The notes under the pieces were generated by a model. The model saw nothing but the letters and a program-made list of their open reading frames with translations. It searched no databases and was not told the origin of the DNA. A stretch of DNA of 64,000 nt from contig NC_079510.1 of NCBI RefSeq assembly GCF_030052815.1, positions 50,248,725-50,312,724 of the forward strand, given 5' to 3'. This document shows positions 45,318 to 57,700 of the stretch, in pieces (the stretch's first letter is position 1; every line of letters begins with the position of its first letter). The position numbers and the translations under genes were made by a program. The stretch comes from Hevea brasiliensis (lineage: Eukaryota > Streptophyta > Magnoliopsida > Malpighiales > Euphorbiaceae).

Positions 45318-48300
45318 ATGTCCAGGTATATGTCCCTTCTTGTGGTGTTTTCTTTTTATTGTTCGGTTTAAGTTTTATTTTTTCCCTGAATTTTTGGAAC
45401 TGTGGTTGGTTGACTCGTTCATGTTTTCTTGGGGGACAACTTGGTTAAGGATTTTCCTTTTTCCTTTTGAAAATTGGAGCTAGAATTGATGAATTCTATG
45501 GTTTTGCTTTCGATTGTGATCGATTTACCTCAATTTCGAAATTTGAGCTTTTTTTTTTTTTGAATGCTACTAATTGCATTGTATATTACTCTTAATGGAT
45601 TTCTCAGGCAATTGTATAATGCATTGCTCTTTGTTGAAAAGGTTAGCATTAATATTAGATGTTGAAATAGTGATATGTGTAACTGTTGGATGCAGATTTT
45701 TTATGTTAGGAAATATAAAGAGAGTTGTAAGGTCGATAATTTTGAACCAGAAAACTACCCAATCGGAATTTAGGAAGTATGGGACGGTAGTTACAGTTGG
45801 CTTACATGTACCCCAATACAGATTCTATGCACAGTATAGATCTCCTAGTAGAGGGCATTCATCTGTTGGATTATGTGGTGTCAAGGATCATGTATGCCGG
45901 AGCTATTTTTCCAGGAAGTACTCTGTTGTGTCGGCAAATAACGCGGTAACACACCATGCTCAACTTGCTTGGAAAAGGTTTTTCAGTAAAGGTTCTGCCA
46001 GTGGCCGTACTTTCCCCAACATAAGCAGGATTGCTCAAGCAGTCAGCTTGGCTTTGACACGTTCACAACTAGTTGTTCCTGGTGCTTTTGCAATCACATG
46101 TGGGCAGGTGGCATGGGCACAGAGAACGTTGGCAGAAACAGACTGCTACCCGTTACCGAATTCTTTGTACATTCGAGCCCAAGATGGGCATGCTTATGTG
46201 ATCTCATTGGTTCTTGCCATTGTGGAAGGTCTTATTTTGCTAATAAGAGCTCTATATTTGGGAATTTTGTTCTCACCCAGCTTAATTATGGCCCCGTTTG
46301 CAGATTGTTGTGGACCACAATTTAGGAAAATATGGCTTGAGGTTGTTCATCGCACTCTAGAAAAAGCAGGTCCAGCGTTCATAAAATGGGGTCAATGGGC
46401 AGCAACACGGCCAGACTTATTTGCTAGAGATTTATGCACAAAGCTATCGGAACTACACACAAAAGCTCCTGAACATAGCTTTGCTTACACAAGAAAAACT
46501 ATTGAAAGAGCATTTGGTCGAAAACTTACCGAGATTTTTGAGGGATTTGAAGAGGTGCCTGTTGCATCAGGAAGTATTGCTCAAGTGCATCGAGCCTCTT
46601 TGAGATTTCGGTACCCTGGTCAAAAGCAGGTGAAGCCTATGGTAGTTGCTGTAAAAGTCAGGCATCCTGGTGTTGGTGAATCAATTAGGAGAGATTTTGA
46701 GATAATCAACTTGGTAGCTAAAATATCAAATTTCGTTCCTACTTTGAACTGGTTGAGGTTGGATGAGAGTGTGCAGCAGTTTGCTGTTTTCATGATGTCT
46801 CAAGTTGACCTTGCTAGGGAAGCTGCACATTTGAGCCGCTTTATTTATAATTTCCAAAGATGTAAGGATGTTTCCTTTCCAAAGCCTGTATACCCACTTG
46901 TTCATCCTGCTGTTTTAGTGGAAACTTATGAGCAAGGGGAATGTGTCTCACACTATGTTGATGAAATTGAAGGACACAATCGAATTAAATCTGCGCTTGC
47001 TCACATTGGGACTCATGCACTTCTGAAAATGCTTTTGGTAATCACCTTTTTAAACTTATTTCCTGTTGCAATGGTACTGTCTTTTTCATTTTAATGTCTC
47101 CCAGTTATGCATATTATTAATTAATTTTCTGTCAGTAAAAGGTGGTGTTTCTTCTGTCAGGTAGACAACTTTATTCATGCAGACATGCATCCTGGAAATA
47201 TCCTTGTTCGGGTGTCTCAGAAGTCTTCTCGTAAAGGGCTTTTTAAATCAAAGCCCCATGTCATTTTCCTTGATGTGGGTATGACTGCTGAACTTTCCAA
47301 GAGTGATCAAGTAAATTTAATTGAGTTTTTTAAGGCTGTTGCCTGTCGAGATGGCCGCGCTGCAGCAGAGTGCACACTGAGATTATCAAAGCAACAGAAT
47401 TGCCCAAATCCAAAAGCTTTTATTGAGGTAAGATATCCAGCACTCAACTTTTTCACTGGGATTGATTATGTTAAGGCTGCATTGAATTTTCTCTATCAGG
47501 ATGGTAGAACTTTATATTAGTTTTGCTTGGTGTAAACAAACTTACAATTGACAAATTAGGAGATAAATTATGGTCTTTTAGGTGGTGAGAGACTGGGAAG
47601 GGCCTCAATGGGGTCTTCAGCTTGAACTTAATTTGTCATTGTTGGGTAATTTCTAATGTATATGAGCCTTCATTTTTATTTTTCTGAAATGGCTGAAGTT
47701 CTTAGTACATATGCAATTAATCCTTTGAACTTTCGGTTTTTTAAGTGGACCTTTCACATAACAAGTCTTGAGCATTTGATTGTTTTCTCTCCCTGGAGTT
47801 TGTGTATAACAGATCTTTTTCCCTGTATAATTTTGTGATTTCAATCTTGGATGTATTTTTTCAACAGGAAGTGGAAGAGGCATTCACCTTTTGGGGTACT
47901 CCTGAGGGTGATCTTATTCATCCTGCTGAGTGCATGCAAGAATTACTTCAGAAAGTCAGGCGCCATAAAGTCAATATTGATGGCAATGTGTGCACTGTGA
48001 TGGTCACAACTTTAGTTCTTGAGGTAATATAACTCTTCCTGTTGCCATAATGTTTTTAGGTCGAAGACACCACCATTTGAACTTTGCTTATGACCACCTA
48101 CTAGCTTGGCAAAGTGTCAAAGTTATTATAAAAAAGGAAAAGTTAAATGCCTTGAGATGGCCCATTGCATGCTAAGTATCTGGGAGTCAAAGTTGTTCTG
48201 GTTGAGGGGAAATTCTTTGTATGATTGATGTGAGGTATAGGGTTGTGAGCCTGGGAATTTGAGAATACAGGGTCTGAAAATTGAATCCCTATCTAAATAG

Positions 48301-49031
48301 TTGATGGGGAATAAGAAATCAAACAGAAGAATATAGAACTACTATTCTTTCACTAACCGGCTTAAGAAGCACTCTTTTGGATGGATAGTATAGTAATTTT
48401 TAATTGATAAAAAGATACTTCAAAGCTGTGAAGCTGGGAATTTGAGAATAAGGGGTCTGAAAATTGGATTCCTGTCTAAATAGTTGATGGGGAATGAGAA
48501 ATCAAACAGAAGAATATGGAACTACTATTCTTTTGCTAACCAGCTTAAGAAGCACTCTTTTGGATGGATATTGAATTAATTTTTAATTGATAAAAAGATA
48601 CTACAAAGCTCATGTAGGTTTGCAGTGACAAACCTGCTCACAACTAATCTTCACTGTACAAAATAGGCCAATCTAGGCTGCCTATGTGAACACAAGTAAA
48701 ATAAAAATAACACTGACCTTAGTAATGGAAACCAAACATGGCACAACGCGAAAATAAGACTGATGTGAATATTGTGTGAATGTTAAACTAGCAAAATCTC
48801 AAATGAACTCCCTTTTTGCATCCTTCAGCACCAATTATATTAACTTTGCTTTTCTGTAGCATTCAGTGTGATTTAGGATCTTTCCTTTTGTTGGTGATTC
48901 AAATTTTTTAGGGCTGGCAGCGGAAGCTGGATCCTGGATACAATGTAATGCAGACATTACAAACACTGCTTAACAGAGCTGACTGGGCAAAGTCTCTTTC
49001 GTACACAATTGATGGGCTGATGGCACCATGA
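45318..49031 (+). CDS. ABC1/COQ8-family atypical kinase, ADCK2-like, probably mitochondrial
   Basis: Five coding exons (45318-45325, 45696-47037, 47161-47427, 47868-48023, 48912-49031) give 630 residues. Exon 1 holds only ATG TCC AG; the join reads MSRFFMLGNIKRVVRS, a basic amphipathic start fitting a mitochondrial presequence. A hydrophobic segment (VISLVLAIVEGLILLI) lies near residue 175. Kinase-like motifs: K233-W-G-Q236 (KxGQ), PVASGSIAQVHRA from 291 (the Ala-rich-loop equivalent, here with Ser-Gly), K323 in VAVKVRHPG, SQVDLAREA where other members have E-x-D, HADMHPGN at 456-463, and FLDVGM with D488. ABC1/COQ8 proteins support ubiquinone or prenyl-lipid metabolism through atypical ATPase/kinase activity; plant ADCK2-like members are poorly characterised. 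A 183-bp tandem duplication sits in the last intron. Confidence 0.9.
48243..48610. repeat. 183-bp tandem duplication in the last ABC1K intron
   Basis: CTGGGAATTTGAGAATA starts at 48251 and again at 48434; both copies continue through AAATAGTTGATGGGGAAT and AAGAAGCACTCTTTTGG with about 90% identity by eye. Confidence 0.85.
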
Positions 49032-50844
49032 GAAGGTTATTTTCCATGCTGTTCCCAGGAAACAATTTTGACAGTGTCAAGTATCAAAATTATACTGCTT
49101 CTAACTTCTAAGAAATAACAAGAGTTTTGGTTCATATCAAAATTTTGAGCACTTTTATTTTCATTGCAAAATTTTGTCCCTGTATTTACTTATTCTAATT
49201 GATGTTCCGTATAGGATTTACTCTTACATCTTAGCCTGTCAACTTGCGAGCAAAAATGTGATAAGCAAGAATTTAATCATACGTTTCTCTGCCTTCTTTT
49301 CTATTGTTCTTTTCTCCCTTCCGGTTGGTTGTGCCCTAAAAAGTATTCCTTGTAGATTGTTTATTTATTTAATTATTTATTTTTTCAAAGGTATTCCTGT
49401 TGTTTTTATATGATAAGTTGATGACCACGGAAATGCTGGAATTGGTTTCTAACTTTGCTCCCAGCTATCATATTGTATCATATCAATGGTGAAGGTTGAC
49501 AAGACAGGATGCCAGTTCTCTAGTACTTAGTGATCTAGATTTCCATTTTCAAGTGTTTAGTTATTTTTACTAGGAACCTTTTTCAAATTCTTTTATTGGT
49601 ATGTATTGTATTAAAATGGAGAAGAGAGAGATCCTTAGATGGAGCGTCAAGAGGAGATAGCTGCTATGCAGGTATTAGCACCATTGAATTGCCATTTAAA
49701 AAAAAAAAATTGCTGATCAGTTGAATTGATGACGGCTAGAAAAGTTGAATTTGTATTGTATTTTTGCTGTCTTTTTTTTATTCCAACATGATACAATTCA
49801 TTGGATCCATCCATTAACAAAGAGAGCAAGGAGTTTGTTCTGTGAAAATTATGTTCCGGGATTTTATAGATATAATATTCCACATTGATAATCGGCAGTG
49901 CAGATGATATGATAAATGATAATAAATTACACTTAATGGTTTCCTGGTTTTTCAGTAAAGGGTGCCACTCGATACATTTGCTAATTATATATTTTTGTAG
50001 GCTCCATTTAACCCTAATCTGTAACATTATCCTCAAGTCTTAAGCTTTTGAATTTAATTATTTAGCCATCACGCATTGATCCATCCTGCAAATTACCTTG
50101 TTTGCATAGAGCCTTCTTGTCTTGCTTTAAGCCCCGTTTCTTCAACTCCCAAAACAGCTAAAAATGAATAGTATAAGGCCAAATTTGGCAAGCTCTTGAG
50201 AACGCGAGTGCTTGTTCTTGATGTAGGCAGTTGACATTGTCGCGTGTGTTCATGTTCCCATTTAACTAGAGAGAGACCCGCGTTTTCTCAGCAATCCAGC
50301 CCCAAATGAATTTAAATCGAAGCAAGTAAAAGAAGTCGTTTGCATCGCACAGAAGTGAGGCTATTTTAATTGTACAGCCTAAAGCAATTCTTGGTCTTCT
50401 CACTTGGCTGGATTACCAATGAAGGATACCCGGAGCCATGCTTTTATCTTTACATTAACAGCCTTGACTTTGCTTTGCCTATGGAGAACGCATCCAGGAA
50501 TGCACAACCCAAGCCTTGCGGTCAAACATGTGCAGCCAATATTATCATGAGCCGATTTAAACAATATAAAATTTATTAGTGGGGTGGTCATGAGCCGATT
50601 TGAACTTAAAATCGGTTTTTTCAGTCCATTTCATCAGGCAAAGAACTGAAAACTTCAGTTTCAACTCTGACCGGATTGAATTCGGCTCGTTGCTCGTCGC
50701 TCGTCGCTGTCCTTACCTGTGGGGCCCGACGCAGCATGGGCAAGATGGAAATTCATTAGCTATGGAATTGCTTCTAAAGGAGACGTTGTGTAATATATTA
50801 GAGGCAATTTCATAAGCAGTCATATTATCAATTCTTTTAACATG
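49032..50844. other. 3' UTR of the ABC1-type kinase gene and intergenic DNA
   Basis: No gene supported. A short repeated phrase (ATGAGCCGATTT, twice near 50549 and 50591) is the only local structure noted. Confidence 0.4.
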
Positions 50845-51420
50845 ATAAAAGAAGATGGATAAACAAAAGGCAATTAACACTTAAATATCATTTATAATAT
50901 TTTGGATTATCAAAAAGCATGATTTATCATTGAGCGTTTGAATAATTATGACAACATCACCTTTTAGGATAATTCTACCAAAACCTTTTAATTTTGCAAG
51001 AGCCTTTCAACATGCCAAGGCCTCGAGAATTAGGGGAGAACAGATTTTTGGAATGAGTTTGAAACTCCAGGCCATTGAATTTTAGTGATGGTCTCTGACG
51101 ATGGCTGTAATAAAACTCTTACTCCAGCATCAAAACTAATTTTGATGCAGCCTTGTGGGGGAGCATTCCATCCTGCATGATCATTGGTAAAAGAAGTCTG
51201 ATCAGGCTGTTTTGGCAGTCTAGCCAACTGGAATTCCTTAAAGTGATGTTAAGCATATGAAAGCATCTCCTAATATGTGACATCACGTTGGTTGAAAGTT
51301 CTCTCATTGGGACATTTCCAGATATGCTAAAGGATAAACATAGTTTGAAGAACGAAGTCCATCTCTGCATTACTCTGCAAAAGATAATTAGAGATACTAG
51401 ACCAGCAATCCACCGTGGTA
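50845..51420 (-). pseudogene. RNase H-like (RVT_3) domain remnant of a LINE-type element
   Basis: On minus, shifting frames give a recognisable plant LINE C-terminus. IWKCPNERTFNQRDVT, then PKQPDQTSFTNDHAGW, NAPPQGCIKISFDAGV (the W-x-P-P-x-G-x-I-K-x-x-F-D-A start of RNase H-like domains), and after a frameshift PLILEALAC-x-KALAKLKGFG and LKGDVVIIIQTLND, the E-x-x-A and E/K-G-D blocks. Stops and at least one frameshift show it is dead. The 5' coding region of the element is not visible in this window. Confidence 0.7.
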
Positions 51421-54400
51421 CAATTTTTTACAGATGGGCACGGTTAAAGTTAAAGAATCGCAAATTATAGAATACATTTTCACTGGTTTAAGTGCCATAC
51501 CAGAAATTTTAAAATATAATTATTATATGTGCAATCCTCCAAATAAATTTTCTTAGAATCAATTATTAAAATTTATTTATTATGCATATAATGATTACAT
51601 AAAATAATTTAATTTAACTATTGAATGCAGATAATAATTGATAAGTATTTAAACAGTTGAATTAATGTATTTAGTAAATCTTAAAAAGAAGCAAAAAATA
51701 GTCGATAGAAGTTGCATTTTAAATTCATAGCTTTTTTTTTTTTTAATTTTTTTGGAACCTTAACCTTGATTTAAAAATAATTCAATCGGATTAGCTCAAA
51801 AATAATATTATTGGAGCGTGCTTCATTTCTTCCACATTTTACAATGTAATCTATGTAAATTATAACGTTATTATTTTATTAATGATATTAAATATAAAAT
51901 ATTTTTATTTATTATGAAAAAATCACATTTTTTTATTATAAAGTTTTCAAATTATAAATATTTTTCATTAGATTATTTAATTTTTTATTATTTTAATAAT
52001 GAAATTAATATATTAAATTAATAATTATATATTTATTTTAATAATAAAATAAATTATAAAATATACATATTCATATTTCATATTACTCATTTTACATATC
52101 AATAGTTATAGATAATTTTATTGAATACTAATATAAATCAACTATTATCAACTATCAACCATTAACTAAAAAAATAACTATCAATTATTAGTTATATTCA
52201 ATAACTAAACTAAATAAAAAATTAATAATTACCCTCATTAAATATTAAAATTTATAAAAATAACATCTCACTCTTATATTTTAACCTTTCACTTAATACA
52301 TCCTAAAATTTAATATTGCAAGTATGCTAAATAATTTTCCATAAATAATAACTAGCATAATGCTAATATTATGCATGTATAATTTGTAATTTTTATTTTT
52401 TATTTAATTTTTAATTACATTTTAAATAAAATAAATTATTATTCTTAAATAAATTTTCAATTAAAATTTCCCTTTTATTTAATTTAATTTGAATAAAATT
52501 TTAATTAATTTATAGTATAATTAATTAAAATACCTATTTAATTCTTTTTATATATATTAATAGTAGTTTCCATGATTATTTTGTTTAAAATGTAATAAAA
52601 TTATTTTATTTAAATAATAATTTAAATTTCATAAAATTTTCATTTTTTATCTCATAATTTATGTAAATCGATATTTATTATTTTTAGATTATAAAAATAT
52701 ATTAAATTAATGAAAAAAATAATATTATTTTAAAAATATACAAATATAATATTTTTTTGTTATTAATATAATAAAAAATATATTAAATGACTAATAATGA
52801 ATTAAATTATTTAATTTTAATAATAATAAAAATATATAACATTATTATTAATTAAAAATAATTTTTTATATCATTTTTTAAAAATACTATATTTTAAAAT
52901 TTTTTAAAGTGTATTTTTTTAAATTAATATGATATATTTTTTATAAAATAATTTTTTCACAAAAATAATTATCATTTCGTATAAATTTATGATATACAAA
53001 AAATACATTTCATAAAGATTAAATTTTAAAATATTATCATTTTCTATTAATATAATAAATATTAAAAATATATATTACGTTTTCAAAAGACCGATTCCAC
53101 AATTTTAATATTGTAACTTTAATTTTTTTAATTATTTTTATTTGTAGTTAAGTTTTCGATGTAATTATATTTGCAATCTATTTTTTAAATTCTATTTCAA
53201 TATAAAAATATAATTTAGAGATAATTTATGTATAAAAATTTAAATATTTAATTAAATTTTTAAAATAATAAAAAAATAAAGCAAATAAAAAAAATTAAGA
53301 GTACTTAAGTGAAAGAAAATACTTAATAAGAGAATAGTGATTGATGTGTACCAAATGTCTCATATAATATATTATATATAGACAAATAAATAAAAACTAT
53401 TTAAATAAAAATTTAATTTTATAATTAGATATTATTTAATTGAAAAAACTGTAATAAAAACATTCAATTTAATTTTTTTAAAAAAATTAAGAGTACTTAA
53501 GTGAAAGAAAATACTCAATAAGAGAATAGTGATTGATGTGTATAAAATATTTCATTTAATATATTATATATAGACAAATAAATAGAAATTATTTAAATAA
53601 AAATTTAATTTTATAATTAAATATTATTTAATTGAAAAATTATAATAAAAACATTCAATTTATTTTTTTTTAAAAAATTAAGAGTATTTAAGTGAAAGAA
53701 AATACTTAATAAAAGAATAGTGATTGATGTGTATCAAATATCTCATATAATATATTATATATATAAATAAATAAATAAAAATTTAATTTTATAATTAATT
53801 ATTATTTAATTAAAAAAGTATAATAAAAACACTCAATATAATTTTTTATAATAGTAAATATTTTTCATTTATTTAATAATTTTAATTCAATAATTATAAA
53901 TTTATCATATTAATAATAATAATAATAAACATTAATTAATATTATAAAAATAAAATAAAAAAATAAATTATTAACATAAAAAATAATACATATTAATTAT
54001 AAATAAGTTAAATCTTTATATTTTATCTGTATAAATTTTATATAAATTATATTTTTTTATTTCTTAAATTTTTTAATAAAAATAATAAAAATTATAATGA
54101 TATAATAAAAATATTTATTAAAAATAAAAAATAATTTAAAATTAGTTAAATATATTATAATTAATTATAAAATTATAAATTAATTATAATTTTCTTTAGA
54201 TTAATAATTATTAATAATTTATTATTATTATTATTATTATTAATAAAAGTAACATATGATAAATAGTATTTTTATTTAAATGGATTTATAAAAAATAAAA
54301 TAAATAATTTTTAAATATTATATTTAATTATAAAAATTTTAATTTTTTAAAATTAAAAAAAAATTTAAATAATAAATATTAAAATAAAATTGTAAATAAT

Positions 54401-54480
54401 AATATTATTAAAAAAATAAAAAATTAAATAATAATTAATATAAAAAAATGTTTGTGAAAGGTAATGCGATGAATTTTTTT
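51421..54480. other. Extremely AT-rich intergenic DNA
   Basis: About 3 kb of nearly pure A/T sequence with poly(AT) and (TAA)n tracts and a ~195-bp tandem repeat (53280-53845). No coding sequence seen. Confidence 0.5.
53280..53845. repeat. Three tandem copies of a ~195-bp AT-rich unit
   Basis: Copies are marked by GTACTTAAGTGAAAGAAAAT at 53301 and 53493 and a variant at 53694 (spacing 192 and 201). Each continues with GAATAGTGATTGATGTGTA and TATATTATATATA. Identity is high between copies 1 and 2; copy 3 is shorter at its end. Confidence 0.85.
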
Positions 54481-54731
54481 AAGGAAAGTGTCAGATAGGT
54501 CTGTTTCTCTCCACGGTGTCCGCCCAATTAAAATTCACCTTTCTCCCCGTGACCGTACGACTACCTGTGCCTTTTTCCTCTCTCTTCAATGCCCTTTTTC
54601 TCTCTCTCTAAAGTATATGTATCTGCGTCTGCAATATAGGGTTTATGACCTCTTCCTACCTTGCAAAACCCTAATTTTTTTAACCCATGAATAATTCTTT
54701 TAGGTGCTGGTGGTATATTTAGAATCACGCG
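54481..54731 (+). promoter_or_regulatory. HSF 5' region with pyrimidine patch
   Basis: The sharp change from AT-only DNA to mixed composition at about 54485 marks the promoter/5' UTR. A CT-rich patch (CTCTCTCT near 54600-54607) lies about 125 bp before the ATG. No clear heat-shock element was seen. Confidence 0.4.
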
Positions 54732-57700
54732 ATGGATGGAACAATCAACAATGAAGGAAGTGGTGGAGGCAGTGGGGATGCTTCAACTAGTGGCACTGGT
54801 GGAGCACAAGCGCCTGCTGCTCCGGAGCCAATTTCGGCGCAGGCAAATGCACCGCCGCCGTTTCTAAGCAAGACTTATGACATGGTAGACGACCCCGCGA
54901 CGGACGCGATCGTTTCCTGGAGTCCGACGAATAACAGCTTCGTGGTTTGGAACCCACCAGAATTCGCGCGCGACCTGCTACCCAAGTATTTCAAGCACAA
55001 CAACTTCTCCAGCTTCGTTAGGCAGCTCAACACCTACGTACGGATTTTTGGATGTTGCTCTTTCTGTTACTCTCCTGCTTTCTTCTTCTTCTCACGCTTT
55101 GCGTTGCTTTGGCTTGGATTTTTTTTTTCCTTCATTTGAGTTGGTGTGCTCTTTTATGTGCTTATCGTTTGAATTTTTTTTGGTTACGGTTGATTTGCAT
55201 ATGGAGATGAGGAATTATGTTTGAAGTTTGATTATTGTTATGCTTGTTGTAGATAGAGTTTTTTTTGCTAATTTTACAATGTATTTGTGGGCTTAGAGTC
55301 GCGGCCTACTTTCTACGATTAATTTTTGGATTGTTATAAAAATTTCATTTCTATGGTTGCTGAGAAGGTTGGGGAAGGAAAGAGGTTATTTATGGTATTT
55401 TATATGAGGTGTTTTGGAGGAGCGGTTATGGAGGAGCCGTTGCTGTATGTTTATGTTGATTGTTGCATAGGTTCTAGAATTGACAATTTCTGGGAACTGG
55501 GTTTCATTTCTGATTTGGAGAACAACTTGATTTGTGGATTAAATTTTCAATACCACAGGAAACTTATTACAATCTTGAATTGAATGGCGGAGGTGAGTGA
55601 GTGGGCAGAGACAAGAGTCATGATGAGTGAGATGGGCTAACTTGGGCTAGAACCAACAAGGTTAGAACTAACCAATTAGGTAGCTAACCTTCACCCTTTG
55701 AATTACTTTTGATCCTTCTATGTGGGACTCTTGATACTCCCCTCAAGTGGCAACCACTTGAACCTTGAAATCCTCCCCTTAAACCTTTAAACTTTGATGC
55801 AGCAGTAACACTGGGAACGAACCTGACACTTGAATTGAACTAGGTCATACCTGATCTAATGCCAAACCATATTACAAACTTAAATTGAACGGGTAGAGGC
55901 GAGTGAGTGGGCCGAGGCAGGAGTCTATGACTAGTGAGATGGGCTTACTCAGGCTAGGACCAACCATTGCTAAAAGGTTAGAACTAACCAATTAGGTAGC
56001 TAACCCTTCACCCTTATAAGCCCTTTGAATTACTTGTGATCCTTCAATATGGGACTTTTGACAAAACTCAATTGCTTGGTCTTTGAGGATATTGAGGGAA
56101 GAAAAAAGAATATTAATTGTTTTAATCATATGTAGGGATAGTCAGATGAATTAATGTCGGTCATTTTACCCCCTTTTAGTTCATGTGAGTTTTACTTCCC
56201 CTTTCTGGGTTCTTTTTTATTTCTGAATTCTGAGGCTGTTTTGGATTAAGGTATTATTTCCTTATAATAATTCGAGTAAGATCATTTTGTTTAGCTTGTG
56301 ATAATCAAGTCAAGTTATCAAACATGTGGGCTTAGTCTAATCTAAAAATGGTTTGCTCCGTGAATTCTGATTATGCATCCTTATTTGGTTGTTCAAACTT
56401 TGGAAATTTGGGGAGAGGAAGAGGAGATAGTACTTTGAATTGTAGGCAGAAATTTAAGAGGGGAGACACCCAAGTTGGTGTATTTTCTTTGCAATAGAAT
56501 TATTTACTTTAGAACCAGAAAGAAAGGAGGTCTTATTTCTGTTCTTTTGGGAGTATTGTCAATGTGTCTTTTCATTGATGATGTGTTTATGTGAATGATA
56601 GTGCCTTCTAGCGGTGAAATTTAATGTTACAGTTTTGAGGTTGGAAATTAGGTAATTTAACTGTCAGAAACACCTTTGGTCATTAGAACTGGGGCAAGAA
56701 AGAGAAGTCGGTTTCTTCCTCTTAATATTTTATTTGTTCGAGTTTGGAGAGATGAGAAATTGGCCTCAATCAAATCAGATTTGAGCAAATAGTTTGTAAA
56801 TAAATTATTGTGATTATAGTGTATTGGAGTAACAGCGAAGGTTATGTTGCAGTACACTTGTGGGAAATTTTAATATGTTACAAAACTTGTCTTTTGGTTA
56901 ATAGGAATTCATGAGTAAAAAATAGAGATTATTTTCGGTACTTGTTTATATTTTCTTTGAAAGGTTAGGAATTTGTAGGTTGCTTCACTTTAATTAGACT
57001 CAGATGACATCGAGATTTGATTGTTTATTTTCCCCTGACACAATGGATATGTCACAATTTTAAGGTTTTAATTTATCTTCTCCCTGCCTTTTTCTCAGCA
57101 ACCAAATGGAGCACAAATGGAAGAATAAAAAAAAGGGAAAGAAAGCACATCTCAGGTTTATCTTGACCTGATTACAAGGTTATTAAGGATCTTGGCTTTT
57201 GAATTATATTATCTTTTCTAAACTAGACTAGCTATAGTCTATGGGCAAAGTAAATTTATGAATTGTTGTTTGTTTAGAGAGTATAGGTGTCTAATCACTT
57301 TTTGCTACTTGTGGAAGAAACTCAGCAAGAACAATTCCTTCATCTTGTAAATTTGGTTATGGAAATTTTGACAATCTTGTAATGCTATTTCTGCTCCATG
57401 ACAACTTTTAGGATATGGACTTGATGGAATGATGCATGTGTGTACTTACTGTAATCCTTTCAAGCTTATTTCTGCCGTGAATCAAAACATGCTTACTCTC
57501 TGTTTCTGGTGACACGAGTCTCTCACTACAACTTAATGAAACAAAAATATATTTGAGAAGATTTAGTAGTTAATGAAACCTCACCTTTCACAGGAATCTT
57601 TCACTAAGTTCTAGTTTTTACCTCATTCATACAGGGATAGCAGCATTTATGTGATCTAGGGGGGTATTTAACTCCTAAATAGTAAATATTAAGTGTGATA

